From the NCBI GenBank assembly GCA_030704615.1, contig CM060733.1, forward strand, positions 26,724,001-26,788,000: a stretch of 64,000 nt of DNA, in the 5' to 3' direction. The position numbers and the translations under genes were made by a program. Below the pieces are notes generated by a model. The model had not been told where the DNA came from. It saw only the letters and a program-made list of their open reading frames with translations, and did not search any database. Shown here piece after piece: positions 21,801-33,916 of this stretch (positions are counted from its first letter, which is position 1; each line of letters starts with the position of its first letter). The stretch is from Takakia lepidozioides. Its lineage: Eukaryota; Streptophyta; Takakiopsida; Takakiales; Takakiaceae.

Positions 21801-22640
21801 CTTTCATATTTGTTCTTACCTATACTTTAACTTAATAGCCTAAGCCCAATACCCCAAAAATATCTTTGTAATGTTTGAAGCTCACTCAAAAATTTCTTTT
21901 CTAACTTTGGGGTTGCATACTACTAAGAGTTGTTGGAATATTTAATGAAATTTTATATTGGACCTAAACAGTATCCCATTATTTATATCATTCACACTTT
22001 TGCTTGTTCTAAATCCTAGTATACCCTAAAACATAGATACTACATTTGAAGCTCATTGATTCATTTTATTTTAGCTTATATGTATGATAGAGTCATCGGG
22101 ATATTTACTCGGAAATTCTTATATGTTCTACACACTCGTCCAATTTTATTTTGTACTTGATAGTACTTTTACTTCTCCAAACCCCTATATCCTTTTCCAG
22201 CTTTGGGTATAATACAATTATGGTTAAAATATTACTTGATTGAACATTTTTATAGGTCATAAACTTTCCTGCATATTTGTGTGATTCATACTTATAAATT
22301 TTCTAAAACTTTATGCTTCTAAAACCTTATATCTATGTTGGAAGCTCGTTAAAAAAACACATTCTTACTTTGGGGTACAATGTATTCAAGGTTGAGATAT
22401 TTGATTGAAAGTTTTTATAGGTTTGATGCACTGTTTCCCCCCCCCCCCCCCCCCCCCTCTTCATACTTTTTTCTTATCCTAAACCCTACAATACCTCGAA
22501 ATCTCATATCCCGAAGCGAGTCATTGAAAAAATAAATATACATAGCTTTCAACTTTGGAGTACATTGATACATTGGTTTGAAGAAATTATTTCGATTAAA
22601 AATATCTAGAAGTTCCATAGGTTCCATACATTTTTTCACA
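18900..22640. repeat. AT-rich degenerate repeat array, about 12 units
   Basis: Recurring phrases in the same order are GCTTTGGGGTACAATA, then GGTTGGAATATTTAATTGAA, TTTATAGGTCCTAAACAC, TATATCCATGTTTGAAGCTC and ATTAAA. The TATAGGTCCTAAACAC-like phrase occurs about twelve times (for example near 19311, 19648, 21166, 21956, 22253, 22417 and 22617). Units are roughly 150-250 bp. At a larger scale 19091-19746 and about 21726-22345 are two copies of the same multi-unit block. It also contains a T run (21512-21539) and a C run (22437-22457). No coding. Confidence 0.65.
19747..21097. mobile_element. Insert of 1,351 bp flanked by TTAA, probable DNA transposon
   Basis: The repeat block is interrupted exactly between TTAA at 19743-19746 and TTAA at 21098-21101. 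The insert ends are inverted: CCCCTAAGTGTCAA on the left and, read from the right end, CCCCTAAAGGACAA. The sister copy of the block (near 22345) shows the empty site with a single TTAA. A TTAA duplication with CCC-starting ends is the mark of piggyBac-type elements; a PIF/Harbinger element with TAA duplication is the alternative. The insert is GC-richer than its surroundings and shows no transposase; its short open frames look like chance. Confidence 0.6.
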
Positions 22641-25565
22641 TTTTATTAATGTTGATTCGGATTTCTCATGTGAGTAAGACTTTTTTTATTTCGGTGTACC
22701 GTTTTGATTTTGAATACCTTTTAGTTCGCCTTCGGGCCTTGTATTCATGTGTTAGTATTCATAAATTTATATCCATGGTTACTCTTTTGCAGGAGTCAAT
22801 TTGGATTCGAGACCGACATTTTTTTCCTTTACAAAACAAAATATTTTGTCTAAATTCAAGTCGTCATTTTTACAAGCTACCTATTTACGTGGAGGCATTT
22901 GCAAGAACATATCTTCGTGCGACACACACCCAGTCTTCTCAATGTCAGCTTTATGTGTAGATGTTCTAGTTTCAGGGCTAGGGTGTTTGTGGACAATATA
23001 TAGTGCTTTTGTATTGGGGATAACAGACTAATTGACAACATGTATTGGGTAATGATGTCTCATGGATACTTCTGATAATTAGTATATATCCTTTGCATTG
23101 GCTAAATTTGTATATTTTTTGATTTTGATGTTAACGTTTAATGAATTTGGAGTCATGCAAATTGTGTTATTAATATATATCATTTGCATTGTCTAATGTA
23201 TGTCATTCGACTTTGATGTCGACATTTAAGGAATTTGGAGTCATGCACATTCACTTGAAAACTAAATCTTGATTCATTGCTTCATTGTACTTATTTGATT
23301 TAATTTAAATATAAAATTATATTAAGTTTTGTCCAGATTTAAGCCAAAAGTCTTGAATTAGTTAAAATTGAGTTTCATGTACTTTGGGGACGATCAAAGC
23401 ACTTGCATCTCAATGACGCCAACAAAAAGTTGAGCTGATACGATGGATTTACAACTGTCTATCAACCACATCAAAAGTTGAGAGTATGTCGTATGCAGAA
23501 TGCAAATTATATCAACATGTGACCATTGTGATTACTACTCTGAATGTTAAAAACTCCCTGAGTCCAGGAAGAAACTCATAAGACTGTGTATGGCCCGTGT
23601 ACCTTTGTAGCTCAGGATCCTCTGCATATCTCACCACAAAATTTACATGTGGAATTGTGCTCTAGTGTAAGTGACATCCTAGATCAATTATGTTGCCAGG
23701 ATAATTTACACCTTCTGCATACTGATCATATGTCACTTGCTATTTCCTCCCAATGACAAGTATGAGCAAAATTGTATTAAGTCTCTTCTTATTATAGATT
23801 GTTACCTAAGCAAGGTGCATGATGAATAAAATTACACTATTACTATTACAACCTCCACACATAAGGCACTAGTTAGAATATGTCACACATCATCAGGAAA
23901 TGCACAACCCACGATTTTTCACATTAAATTTGCTAGTACAGCAGGTAATATTGCATTGCATTATAGCATATAATGCAACATCTTCAAAATTTTGATACCC
24001 TTTACAGAATTCAAACTTCCTACAAACTTCGGTTTGTCAACATTTCCTAGGAGCGCATGTCGTACAACTGGTAGGAAGACTTTCGCAAAAATTATCAATA
24101 AGGTACCATGAGCATGAAAACCCTGATATAAGGATCAGACAAGTTGTTCTAGCCTACTTGAGAAAGTAGGTACCAGATCCCTATCAACGCCCATATAGGC
24201 ACCAGCCGATCCGACAAGTTGTTCTTCGGACCGTCCCAGAATTATATACCAAATTTTATTTTGTTATTGCCAAGTGCCGCTGCACCCCAAGGGAAATGCG
24301 AGAGAGGGCTGGCATGAGGTTGCAACACCTATCCCTCACCTTCACCAAGATAGGGCAAGGGCTTGCAAGCGCTGCAAGCACTCCCAAAGTGACCCCGGGG
24401 CCCCACCCAATACGGGCTATGGGCTCTCACCGTAGCGCACTGGGCCTTCTTGCCTACGTGACACTCTAACATTGGTGCAGAGGTGAGCTGGCTATAGGCC
24501 ATAGTGAATGACCTTGTGAGGCGCTTTGCAGCCTAGTGAAAGCACTTTCTTGATTTCTTTTGCGTACAAAAGTTTCTTTCAAAGTTTGAATGCCAATTAC
24601 GTCACAAACACTTTGCAGTTTTCGTTTGCGGATTCCACTTAAAAGATTACTGAATGGATTTCACAAATTCCGAAAATGCAAAATCATGTGAGCAGTGACA
24701 CATGAAATTGTCTGCATTCTCGCAGCGCCCCAATTTAAAAAAGAAAGCTTAAACCCCATAAAGAAGACGAGTTGGGACGAAGAGCGTAGCTACCTATCTG
24801 AAAAACACCTACTTGATTTTACAAAGTACCGGACGGCTTGAGTCGGGTTTGCATGTGCTACGCGGTGTAGTTGCCCAACGTGGCGCTCAGCTACTGGAGA
24901 TATCCTATTCCTACCTGCCCTCGACCTTGTGGGTCTCGGAGCCCGGGTAGGAACATGATACCCCAAGGTATCATGGTACCCCTAGTAGCATCCCGAGGGG
25001 GGGCATAGGCTATCAAGCGCCAAGACAAAAAATACTACACATTTTGGAGAACTTAGAGGGTGGTTAGAGAAAAAGATAATTGCCTAGAAACATGGAGGCA
25101 CATAAACAACCAAAAGTCATGAATATCAAAGGTTTTTCATCAACAATGTTGTTTTGTTACATGAACTCTTGAAAAGTTTTGTGAAAATCGGGTTCTAGGT
25201 TATCTCTAATTTGCATTTGTAAGATGTGCAAATGGTTAAGGCATCGATCGTGATTGTAGGCCATTTATTACTTTGGAACTAATAATTGGTCACTAACAGC
25301 CAACTACAAGTTTTACATAATTTGATATAACTTGTTGTTAGGGACAATATGCACAAATGACCTAGGTAACAATTATCTCATCATGGTCCAACTTTGTTCT
25401 GATTTCCAATTGACAATATAGATCTTTGTTAGGTGAATTGAAACTTAGGCTGAATCTTTATAAAGATGTAGGAACTAATACAATCATTACCATATGCTCA
25501 AAGCTAAAGAATACCAATCTTCCCCAAAGTATGGAAACTGATATCCAGAATGTTTGTGTGTAATC
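22641..25565. other. Gene-free spacer
   Basis: No supported gene. A tandem duplication of about 90 bp lies at 23086-23250 (TTTGCATTG ... GAATTTGGAGTCATGCA in both copies). A GC-rich stretch occupies 24260-24540 and another 24830-25010, with short inverted segments (GATACCCCAAGGTATCATGG near 24957) but no recognised gene. Confidence 0.5.
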
Positions 25566-25916
25566 ATGCAGGGTGCCCTTTCACTTTTGGAGTTGTGTGT
25601 GCAAAGTGTCATTGATAATTTGGCGAATATAAATGATGAAAAAACCACTAATTTCAGGCTTTTGGAAATGATTTTGCCATTCTGTAATCCCGAATAGTTG
25701 TGCCGTATTGAAAATTCAGCAAGAGGACGAGATTGGAGTGTACTCACTGAGGAATTATGGAGTGCGTGGTATGCTCGGCTGTTTGGAATTGATACCACAA
25801 ATATGATAAAAGGAAAGATAATAAAGATGGGTCATCCACCCTCATGGATATCATTATTTTGGACAAGGGTAAAGAAAGAACATGTTCAACAATTGAAGGC
25901 ATTCTTGGCTAGATAA
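25566..25916 (+). pseudogene. Elongin-A-like ORF (RNA polymerase II factor SIII subunit A), intronless, one amber codon
   Basis: From ATG 25566 one frame runs to TAA 25914-25916 (116 sense codons if the TAG at 25695-25697 is passed over). It reads LSLLELCVQSVIDNLANI, then LLEMILPFCNPE, the stop, LCRIENSARGRDWSVLTEEL and WSAWYARLFG, ending with WISLFWTRVKKEHVQQLK. These are the successive conserved blocks of the Elongin A domain (leading Leu/Cys helix, C-x-P-E/D-Q-L, I/E-N...GRDLS, T-x-x-LW). Elongin A binds Elongin B/C and affects transcription elongation. The stop replaces the expected Gln of the PEQL block (CAG to TAG). Only this domain is present, so it is probably a retrocopy or a fragment. 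Confidence 0.6.
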
Positions 25917-27349
25917 TTAATTCATGTTATGGATGGAATACCTTTAACCCAACATATCATTCTAGAACTCACATGAGAGACTCTCATATTAGTATGTGTG
26001 TTAGCGTAGTATAGTGAGAGTTAGTAGAGGTTGTTTTTAAAATTTTGAAGCCATCTGGGAGCCTTCCTTATTACGATCCATCCTCACCACACAGACATCG
26101 CCTAAACAATGGATTTTCTACTATGAAGGCATCGCTAATTTGAAGCTCTTTTGAAGCAAGTTGTAGGATCTCATAATCGCTCAATAATTGGTATTTAGTT
26201 CTAAACTCGTGAATAACAGCTACTCAATATTCTTGCAGCTAGTATTCGCATGATCTGGAATGGACGCTCTCATGAGAAACAACTTTCTTGTGCTGGACGT
26301 TCTGCCTGGCCTATGTGATAAACCTTAGTCCATAATGCTTTTGTCGGGCACTGGTCCTGGCAGCTGGTGGGGACGGAGCCTCTAAGATTTGGGTAAACAG
26401 AGACGTAATCATCGGAGGCATTGAGTGCAAGTACTCTGCCAAGGCACAGACTCTGAATTGTACCACGTGGATCCAGAACAACAGATCTAGAAAGTTGGCA
26501 AATTATTGTTCGATCCTACAACAACCAAAAGATATGGTTGCATAGAATGATCGCTCAGTGTGGAACAGCTATGTCGCAGGTCATTGTTATCCCTACAAGT
26601 TCGAAATTTATACACTCATAAATCTATACACATGGACAACTTCACACGTCATGTAACATTCTTCATGTGAACATTTCAGAACCCTGGATAGTAGAATGCT
26701 GTCAATGGTTGAAGGTTACATGTTGAACGACACACTTGGAGTACCTCCTACCTACTCTCCATGATTTCCACATGGGACTGTGAGTTGGTTGGTAACTACA
26801 ACATCGATGTCTCAAATCTTGCAACTTTGCCCCTTTTGAAGTTCTTCATGCGGTGACCCTTACTGACCTCGTCACCTCGTCTCTTTCCTCCAACAACGAC
26901 AACTCGCACGGCAGGCAGCAGGAATCCAATTGAACTTCTCTCTCATTTTTGCACGAGTGTTACCAGGCCGATTCTGGGTTCAAATCCTGCTGCCTTGTAG
27001 TGAGTGTTATGATCTTTCCCCTTTCCTTGGTGTCGGATGGGGAAATTTTGAAGTTGCCTGAAGTCATATATGGTGTCAGTCAAATAAGGCCGTGCAGTTT
27101 CCAGAGAATTGAATACCAACCCGCGTGTGTGTATTGATGTTATTCTGCCCTAGTGTTCTCCTTCATCGTAGTTTTAGGGTTTTGCGAGGATTGCGAGTTG
27201 CGACAGAGTTGGGAGAGATGCTTGCAAGAATTGCAACGCAGTCAGTTGCGATTGTGGCCGGTGGAAGGAAATGCGGAATAGAAGTAGGAAGAGGAAGGAG
27301 TGTACGAGAGGATCCGTGATCTGACCGACTCGGCGTGGTGTGTCTAGCA
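25917..27349. other. Spacer and 5' region of the membrane-protein gene
   Basis: No ORF of note. At 26975-26987 TGGGTTCAAATCC is a good tRNA B box, and the following CTTTCCCCTTTCCTTGGTG resembles the body of the SINE at 33683-33916, so a truncated SINE of that family is likely. From about 27130 the base composition turns GC-rich toward the gene start at 27350. Confidence 0.35.
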
Positions 27350-30300
27350 ATGGCTGTGGTGACATTCCTTTGCAGGGGGATCCAGGTGACATGGGGTCTG
27401 TGGCTGCTGGCATTATTAATTGGAGTGGCTGTGGATAGAGTGCGGGGGGTTCCAGCAGGATTTGGTCTGGATACAGCTCTGTTTCAAGCTCAGACGGACC
27501 CGTTGGGAGAAGTCGACATCTTTCAATCTCTTTCGCCTAAGATCAAACGCATTCTCTCTTACCCCTCCGGCTCCGACAAGATGACCACTCTTCGCTCCCT
27601 TGAGTCCACCACATTGATCACGGTTAAGCTTGTTGGATTCTCTAACGATGACCGCAGTCGTCTCTCCCACTTGGAAGCACAACTGGCCAGTTACATGGAC
27701 GCGTTGAACCAGGACATGTATGTCAGCGTTATCGGGCACGAGTCCCATCGGTTGATGGTCAAGACCAGAGTCACGGTTGAAGTCATTAAGGCGCCGAATA
27801 ACTTGGCAGACAAGATTCATGCAGCCATTGCTAACCATTTGGACACGGTATAGTTGTCTACCATCAAGCCTGGTTCGTTGCCCTTAAGAATTCTCAGTGC
27901 CAGCTGTTCTAACCATCAAATGTGACGAATTTAACAGTTGAAATACGTTTTAGTGGTTTGATTTGTCTGTGTTGTTCTTACTTGATTTTTAGCTGGAGAG
28001 GCACTGAGCAGAATGCACGAAATTTCCGAATCAGCCTGACCCTTGTTGTTCAGTTACACGAGTTTTGATCTGGTCGTGGGTATAGCAAGAGAAACATTTG
28101 CATGTGTTGCCCGGCAAGCTTCTTTGAGATAATCTAAAGATGCCAGAGTATCATCGCCTCAAATTGCAGTAAGCTCCTGTAATCGAACAGCTTGGCATTT
28201 TGACAATTCATGCTGATCCTGTATCTTGTTGGACTGCAGGATTCAAAGGGAAAATTGGTCACAACAGAAATGCGCCAGGTTGCATATGAGGTTGTGGATC
28301 AAATTGTTCGAACTGACCTTGACAACCCTCTGTCCTCCTACACAATTTACCTTCTCAACTTGAAGCCACAGCCACGTCACAAATATGCATATGTATTAAG
28401 TGAGAGGGGGCCGTTTGGCTACATGGTGACGTGCCTCGGAACTTTTTGGACAGGCAAGGAGCGATACATGTGGGTAGACCTTGCTGCTGGCCCTGTTGAA
28501 TATGGGCCATCTACATCAGGAGAAGGTTATGTGAAGGGGGAGTTACTTCCATCGGCCTCTTCCTATGCTCAAAGCCAGCAAAATACCTTTGCAGCAGATT
28601 TGGCCTCTGTTGTGTGGAGTGCCACCCGCATGTTGTTTGTCCCAGCTGTTCAAATTCCTGTCACATACTTTTCAGAACTGGAGGTAAACAACCTTTTCCT
28701 TGGAAATATATACATATCTATTTTGTGTGACCACTTATTCAGGTGGTGCAAACTCCAGTGTACTTGGCCCAATGTAAAACAGGGCAGCTAAAAGTAGTAC
28801 ATCCTTTAAGGGCAATTACTTTAAACTGCTCATTATGGAGTATCGTTTAGTTATTTGCTGCATTGGAGGCTTGGCACTCCGGCATTTAGCAGATTTTCTG
28901 ATGGAAGACTAAGCGATTCAAGTCGTAGAAGTTTTTTTCTAGGCATGAAGCTAGTCTGATTTTAGATGCTTATTGGCAAAGTGAGAGAATCCAAGAATAT
29001 CTGCTTTCGTGAAGCAGTGAACAGAAGTTAGGGTATCTTTAATCTAAAAATAACTACCCATTGTCCTCAGTACTGGGCATTGGGACCCGTCCCTCAAGGG
29101 GTCGACATCTCAGTATCAAGTAATCCAGCTATCAGACAGCTGTGCTCAACACACCATGGGCTTGCGCAATATCTAGTCTAACCTCTGGACCATAATCTGT
29201 ATATTTTCCTTCAGGAAGTAGTACTGTGACATCTCTCTTTCCAACTAATAGTGCTTCAAGCTTCGCTTTGTGCAGGTTCATTTTATAAACATAAGGCAGG
29301 GCGAGTTGAAGGAGAAAGGTCTCAACTTCCAGGCCATGGAAGATACATTCCTGAAGGAAAGCAAAGATGGTCTTCTTTTTTCCCACCAAAATTTGAAATT
29401 CAAGCATGCCACCATCATCCTGTCTGAGTGTCCTGCGTGTTCAGCTGCATTCGCCCGTGCTTACCGTACATACACAGCCCGGCTTCTGCTTGACAAATAC
29501 GCTCCATTTCTGGAGGAGTATTTGGATTCAAAGCAACTTCATTCCTTTTTGTCGGAGTTTGGAGCAGAATTGGCAGAGAATTCTGCTGGACTCAAGCGTT
29601 CAGATTTGTCAACTAGGGTGGTTCCAGTATACATTTTTGATTTGGATACAGACCGGCAGATACTAATAGACAGATATCATCAGGTGATCATCCACTCCTG
29701 CATGTTCAATTATTGTTTCGGAAAACAGTTGTATCTCATTGCAAATCTTCTCGTAGTTAGGGTTCAATTTAATTTCATACTCTCCTTGTAAAGCATGTGG
29801 AAGACTCATACCTCTCCTAAGGACATGAGAGTCTCCTTGCAGGTTTGTTACGGGCAAGTCATAGCAGCCAGGCTCTTGCCTTGGGGATGCCTAGTTATGT
29901 TTGTGACAGTTATTTATGACAATGAATGAGTTAGACTTGGAATGAGACAACTCTATTTGCAATCGAGGATCCTTGTTTTCATATCTTATCCTCGGAGCAT
30001 AAGTGCAAAGCACACTTAACAAAATGATCATTGCTGTAGGTGATGCCATTCCCAGACATGGTGATTGCAGTTCGGACATCACATCATCAAGCGGTCTCGG
30101 AGTATAGCTGTAATGGGCGCCCACTACTACAACAAAGCATGGAGCTGGAGCGACCCATCACAGGCGCCCTCCTTCAATCCCTGTTTGGGGTGGCACCCAC
30201 GCATCTGACCTGGAGTCCTGAACATAACAGCACCTTGGTGGACTACCTTTGGGGGCTTGGACAGACCCCATTTGGTCCTTTTTCAAACTCCGTTAGTCTA

Positions 30301-30738
30301 TCTTTTGCTCAGAGGGATGCGGCGCGGCGAAACACAATTATCACGATGCTTAATCACACACTGGGAAGTGCTGTTGATCTTCTTGAGTCTATAAAGATTT
30401 ACGGAGGAGAAAAGAAGTTGCTGGATCCGAAACAGCATTTGGAGTTCTCACAAAGATGGAACTTGATAATCTACAAGCTGACAAGGGTGATGTTAGCTCT
30501 CACGCACTTCGAATTCGACACAGCCCTCTATTTTTTAAAATCATCAGAACATGATCTATTTGCAGCTCACCGGCTTGCTTACACAGCATCCACAGATATG
30601 GAGGCGAGAATGACTTGTTTTGTGGATCCCCCATTTCCATGGGGTTGGGTGTTTGTGGGCATGGGCATGTTGACTGTTGCTTTCTATGTTTGGTTGAAGC
30701 GCGAAAAGTTGTTTGTTAACAAGAAGAAGCGTTTCTGA
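27350..30738 (+). CDS. Type I membrane protein of the plant DUF7906 family, four exons
   Basis: Exons 27350-27847, 28240-28683, 29276-29683 and 30040-30738 join in phase 0 at GT-AG introns to give 682 residues. Residues 1-33 form a signal peptide or anchor (GLWLLALLIGVAV). Conserved blocks follow: VDLAAGPVEYGPSTSGEG in exon 2; the YSCNGRPLLQ block and NSTLVDYLWGLGQTPFGPFS in exon 4. Near the C-terminus WVFVGMGMLTVAFYVWL is a membrane span, followed by a short basic tail ending KKRF. From memory the sequence matches the family of Arabidopsis At3g28720 and At5g58100 (the latter linked to pollen exine formation), whose biochemical role is unknown. The KKRF ending fits the KKxx signal that keeps type I proteins in the ER. 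An extra small exon cannot be excluded in intron 1. Confidence 0.75.
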
Positions 30739-32329
30739 GTATTCAGTAAAGGGTATGGACATTTAGGGCTCTCTCTATCTCTCTTTGTGGCTGGACACAG
30801 GATGTGACAGGATTTCTAGAGGATATCTGGAAACCTTGCATCCTTGCATGTTTTGAGGTAAGTCATAGTACCAGCATCGGCCCTTCACAAGATAGTCTCT
30901 GTCCCTTTGTGTTCCGCTCAAACTGGCCATGGCCATAAGGCTACGGCAAACAATATTCTCTCTGGCTGGACACTGGATATTGCCATTCCAAACATCTCAT
31001 ACACAGGCAGGAGACACTTGGTTCACAGGTTCCCATGGAGTAGTAAGAGTAAGAGACCAGAGATACTCTTGCCCAAGGTTCCTGTCCTTAGGAAGATAAT
31101 GCTAACATCCTAGGGCTCCAGGAAGGTGCAACCACGCAACAGAGTATCACTGAGACACCTTGCTAATCTCCTTGATGATGATACCACAACAGTAACCTCT
31201 ACAGATTACTTGACAGGAGAGGTCACCATCACACTGTCTCCATATATACTCTGTTTCCACCTCTTACTTCCTCCCTGCTAATTTGGTCTTTTCTGGGTTG
31301 CTGTAAATCTTCCAGCCCCTTCCTGCCAAGACCATAGCCTGGTCTGGTTGTGTATCTCTGGTTCAACATCTTCCTTGTATTTGCTGGCTTCCAATCCTTA
31401 CACTCTTCCCAGTCATTTCTAGGAAGGTCAGCAGTGTCGAAATAGTGCATCCCTTCATGGAGGCTTCTTGCAAATGATGTTTGGAGTTTCTTCTAAAGAT
31501 GTGTTCAATTATTCACTTCATTCTTTCCAGCTACTAAAGAATGCATACCATGGAAGCAGGCTCAAGCTGAAGCTCAACGCCTCCAAGTCTGACATCTGCT
31601 TCTTGGTGACTCAAAGTATCAGGCTCACCTAAGCGGCTGGAATGGTGCAGGAGATGATTCATTGTGCATAATGCAGAGAATTCAGTGCATGGACCTATAG
31701 TTGCCAGATGCAAGAAACAAGCAAACCAAGTACCTACTCTTCACCCTGGCTCCTCTCTACCACTACAATTCACTAGTATCCTTAAAGTATGTCTGAACTT
31801 CCTGACCATAACTTCCTGACAGTGTGTTGGCCATTCCTAAATTCTTATGGGTCCTCAATTACAAAGGCAGGTTGTTTGAACTTTGAATTGCCCGCTAAAG
31901 ACGTCTTCCACCAGCCAGAGGACAACGTCCCTGTGTGGTCAAAGCAAGAAACAGGTTGAGGTGGTTATTACTGAGGCAGTCTGCCTCCTGCTTGTCAGGA
32001 AGGTTGGTGATCATGTTGTCAATCTTCTACCCTCCTAAGCTTAAAAGCTGTGTAAGCAAACAAGTCCTTTGTTCGTACTGTTTTCTTTTCCTTGATGTAC
32101 CTTCCCCACAGAATACCTACGTCCTTGCTTCACCAGTTAATAACGGGACACCCTAATTTATGTATATTTAGAGTCCATCTTTTCATCTTCTCCAATGAAT
32201 GTTATGTATACATATATATATATAAAGGAGTCCTCTTATGACTGATAATGATTTTATTTACTTAAGGAACAGGAATTATTTATCTAAGTATCGTGGTAAA
32301 TGTGTTTTTATATAATGTTTTTGGAAAAG
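30739..32329. other. 3' region and gene-free spacer
   Basis: Right after the stop a CT-rich 3' UTR is plausible (CTCTCTCTATCTCTCTTTG). Beyond about 31130 I see no supported gene. One frame around 31520-31620 (LKLKLNASKSDICFL) faintly recalls non-LTR reverse transcriptase but breaks quickly. Confidence 0.35.
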
Positions 32330-32530
32330 GGAACCTGGGAGCGACAGCCCACAAAAAAGGCCCTTGAGGAGGAGGGAAAAATTAACCCCCTGTCATTTAT
32401 GGGCCATGAGACCTACAGGACGATCAACGCCCAGGCATACCCACGCGAAAAATCCACACACGGGGCAGGGCAGCGGGTTTGAACCCCGAACCACCACTGT
32501 GCACTTACCAGCTGGGCTACCAACCGATGT
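32330..32530 (-). repeat. tRNA-derived SINE (minus strand)
   Basis: On the minus strand an A box, GGTAGCCCAGCTGGTAAGTG (32502-32521), is followed 14 bp later by a B box, GGGGTTCAAACCC (32475-32487), the order of an RNA polymerase III promoter. The body continues toward 32330. The long tail and the absence of a tRNA fold make a SINE more likely than a tRNA gene. Confidence 0.5.
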
Positions 32531-33614
32531 GCTTGTATTTGAAATTGATAAAAATTTCCAAAATTCTGGATTTCGATAATGATAGGTAGTTCCTGGGCTT
32601 CATGTTCGGGCTTCATCCCCTTAAAAAAAGAAAAAAAGTAGTTAGTTCCTTTCAAAATTATCCATTTAGATCTACGACATTTAGTTTTTTTTTTAGTTTT
32701 ATTTATTTATTTATTCTCTGGAAAAGGGAGTGGACACACTAGAACATTTACCAAGTTCCATAACATATTTAGTTCCCTTCAGTTCCGTCACATCCAATTC
32801 CATTATATCCAGTTCCAGGCGTCACATTCAATTCCCTTCACTTCTATCGCTTCAGAATTCTTCCAAATTTTTATCACCATTTTAACAAATACAAAAGATG
32901 GAATGGAGCGGAGCCCATTTCATCAAATTAAAAATTCAGAAGAACACAAGTGGGAAAAGTAACCATGTTTTTTTTTTTTTTGGGGGCTCAAGTGCAACAT
33001 TTCCTTTTTTCTAACAATTGTTTTATCTTGATATTCTATCATCCTACATGGGATGTCAGTTTGTTTCGTTGATGGATGAAAACCCATATCTATGTTAGAT
33101 GAAATTCATACTGCCAATTACCCAACAACCCCCTATTTATATATTTTATGGGTTGGCTTACACCTATGTGGTTACACAGGTTCCTTATAAGTGTTATGTA
33201 CATGATTGATGGATGAATACTATAGATATCTATGTTTTTTCATCAGATGTATGAATTTTCATCGCATTTTTAGATTGGTTGCATGTAATGATACTAAGGC
33301 CTCTCATTTTAGATTCAATGCATAGTACGCTTGGGCACACGTACAGAGTGGGTCGTCAGACGCTTTTGTGAAGCTTCGTTGAGTTTTGTTATAGCTTCGC
33401 TCTAATGAGGTTGGTCAATGGGCCACCTCATAAGATAGAAGTGGTACCTCCACTGAGATTAATTGGGGCAAGTACTTCGAAATGTTTTGCGCTAGGAAAT
33501 TTATAACTATCTCCAAGCATGTAGTTGTGTGATTTCCTCCACAATGGTGGTTGCAAAACAAGCTAGCTCCCTCCAAGGGAATAGTGATAATAAAAACAAC
33601 CACCCATCCATGCA

Positions 33615-33682
33615 TCTCCAAGATGTGGAATCCGCGATCTCCTATATATTAGTATCATACTCTTACCACTAGACTACCAACG
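33615..33682 (-). repeat. tRNA-like SINE head on the minus strand
   Basis: Minus-strand CGTTGGTAGTCTAGTGGTAA (ending at 33681) looks like a tRNA A box, and GATCGCGGATTCCAC downstream looks like a B box. It sits head to head with the plus-strand SINE that starts at 33683. Confidence 0.4.
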
Positions 33683-33916
33683 GTTGGCAGCTCAGTTGGA
33701 TAGAGCACTGCGTGCCATCCAAGTGAATCTGGATTTCAATCGTACCACCTTGTCGGATGTGGTATAATCTTCTCCTCTTTCCTTTGGGCAGTGTCCCAAG
33801 CCTTGTGCTCGGCCCCTCGCGAGGTTACTATGAAAGAGGTTATTTTCTCCTCTCACTATAATTAAGGTATCTGATTTGTGAGCGGACTCTCGCGGGTATT
33901 TCCCTTAAAAAAAAGA
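33683..33916 (+). repeat. tRNA-derived SINE (plus strand)
   Basis: A box TTGGCAGCTCAGTTGGATAG (33684-33703) and B box GGATTTCAATCG (33731-33742) are spaced as in tRNAs. The body has TCTCCTCTTTCCTTTGGGC and ends CTCGCGGGTATTTCCCTT with an A-rich tail. A similar tail (CTCGCGGGTGTCCCATTT) occurs at about 51710, and similar bodies follow the B boxes near 26975 and 51139. Confidence 0.55.

Noticed and set aside
24260-25010. Possible structured RNA or rRNA piece in GC-rich stretches
   Set aside because: No match to conserved rRNA motifs and no consistent fold by eye.
31500-32160. Non-LTR reverse transcriptase remnant suggested by NASKSDICFL
   Set aside because: Only one short phrase fits; no catalytic motif and frequent stops around it.
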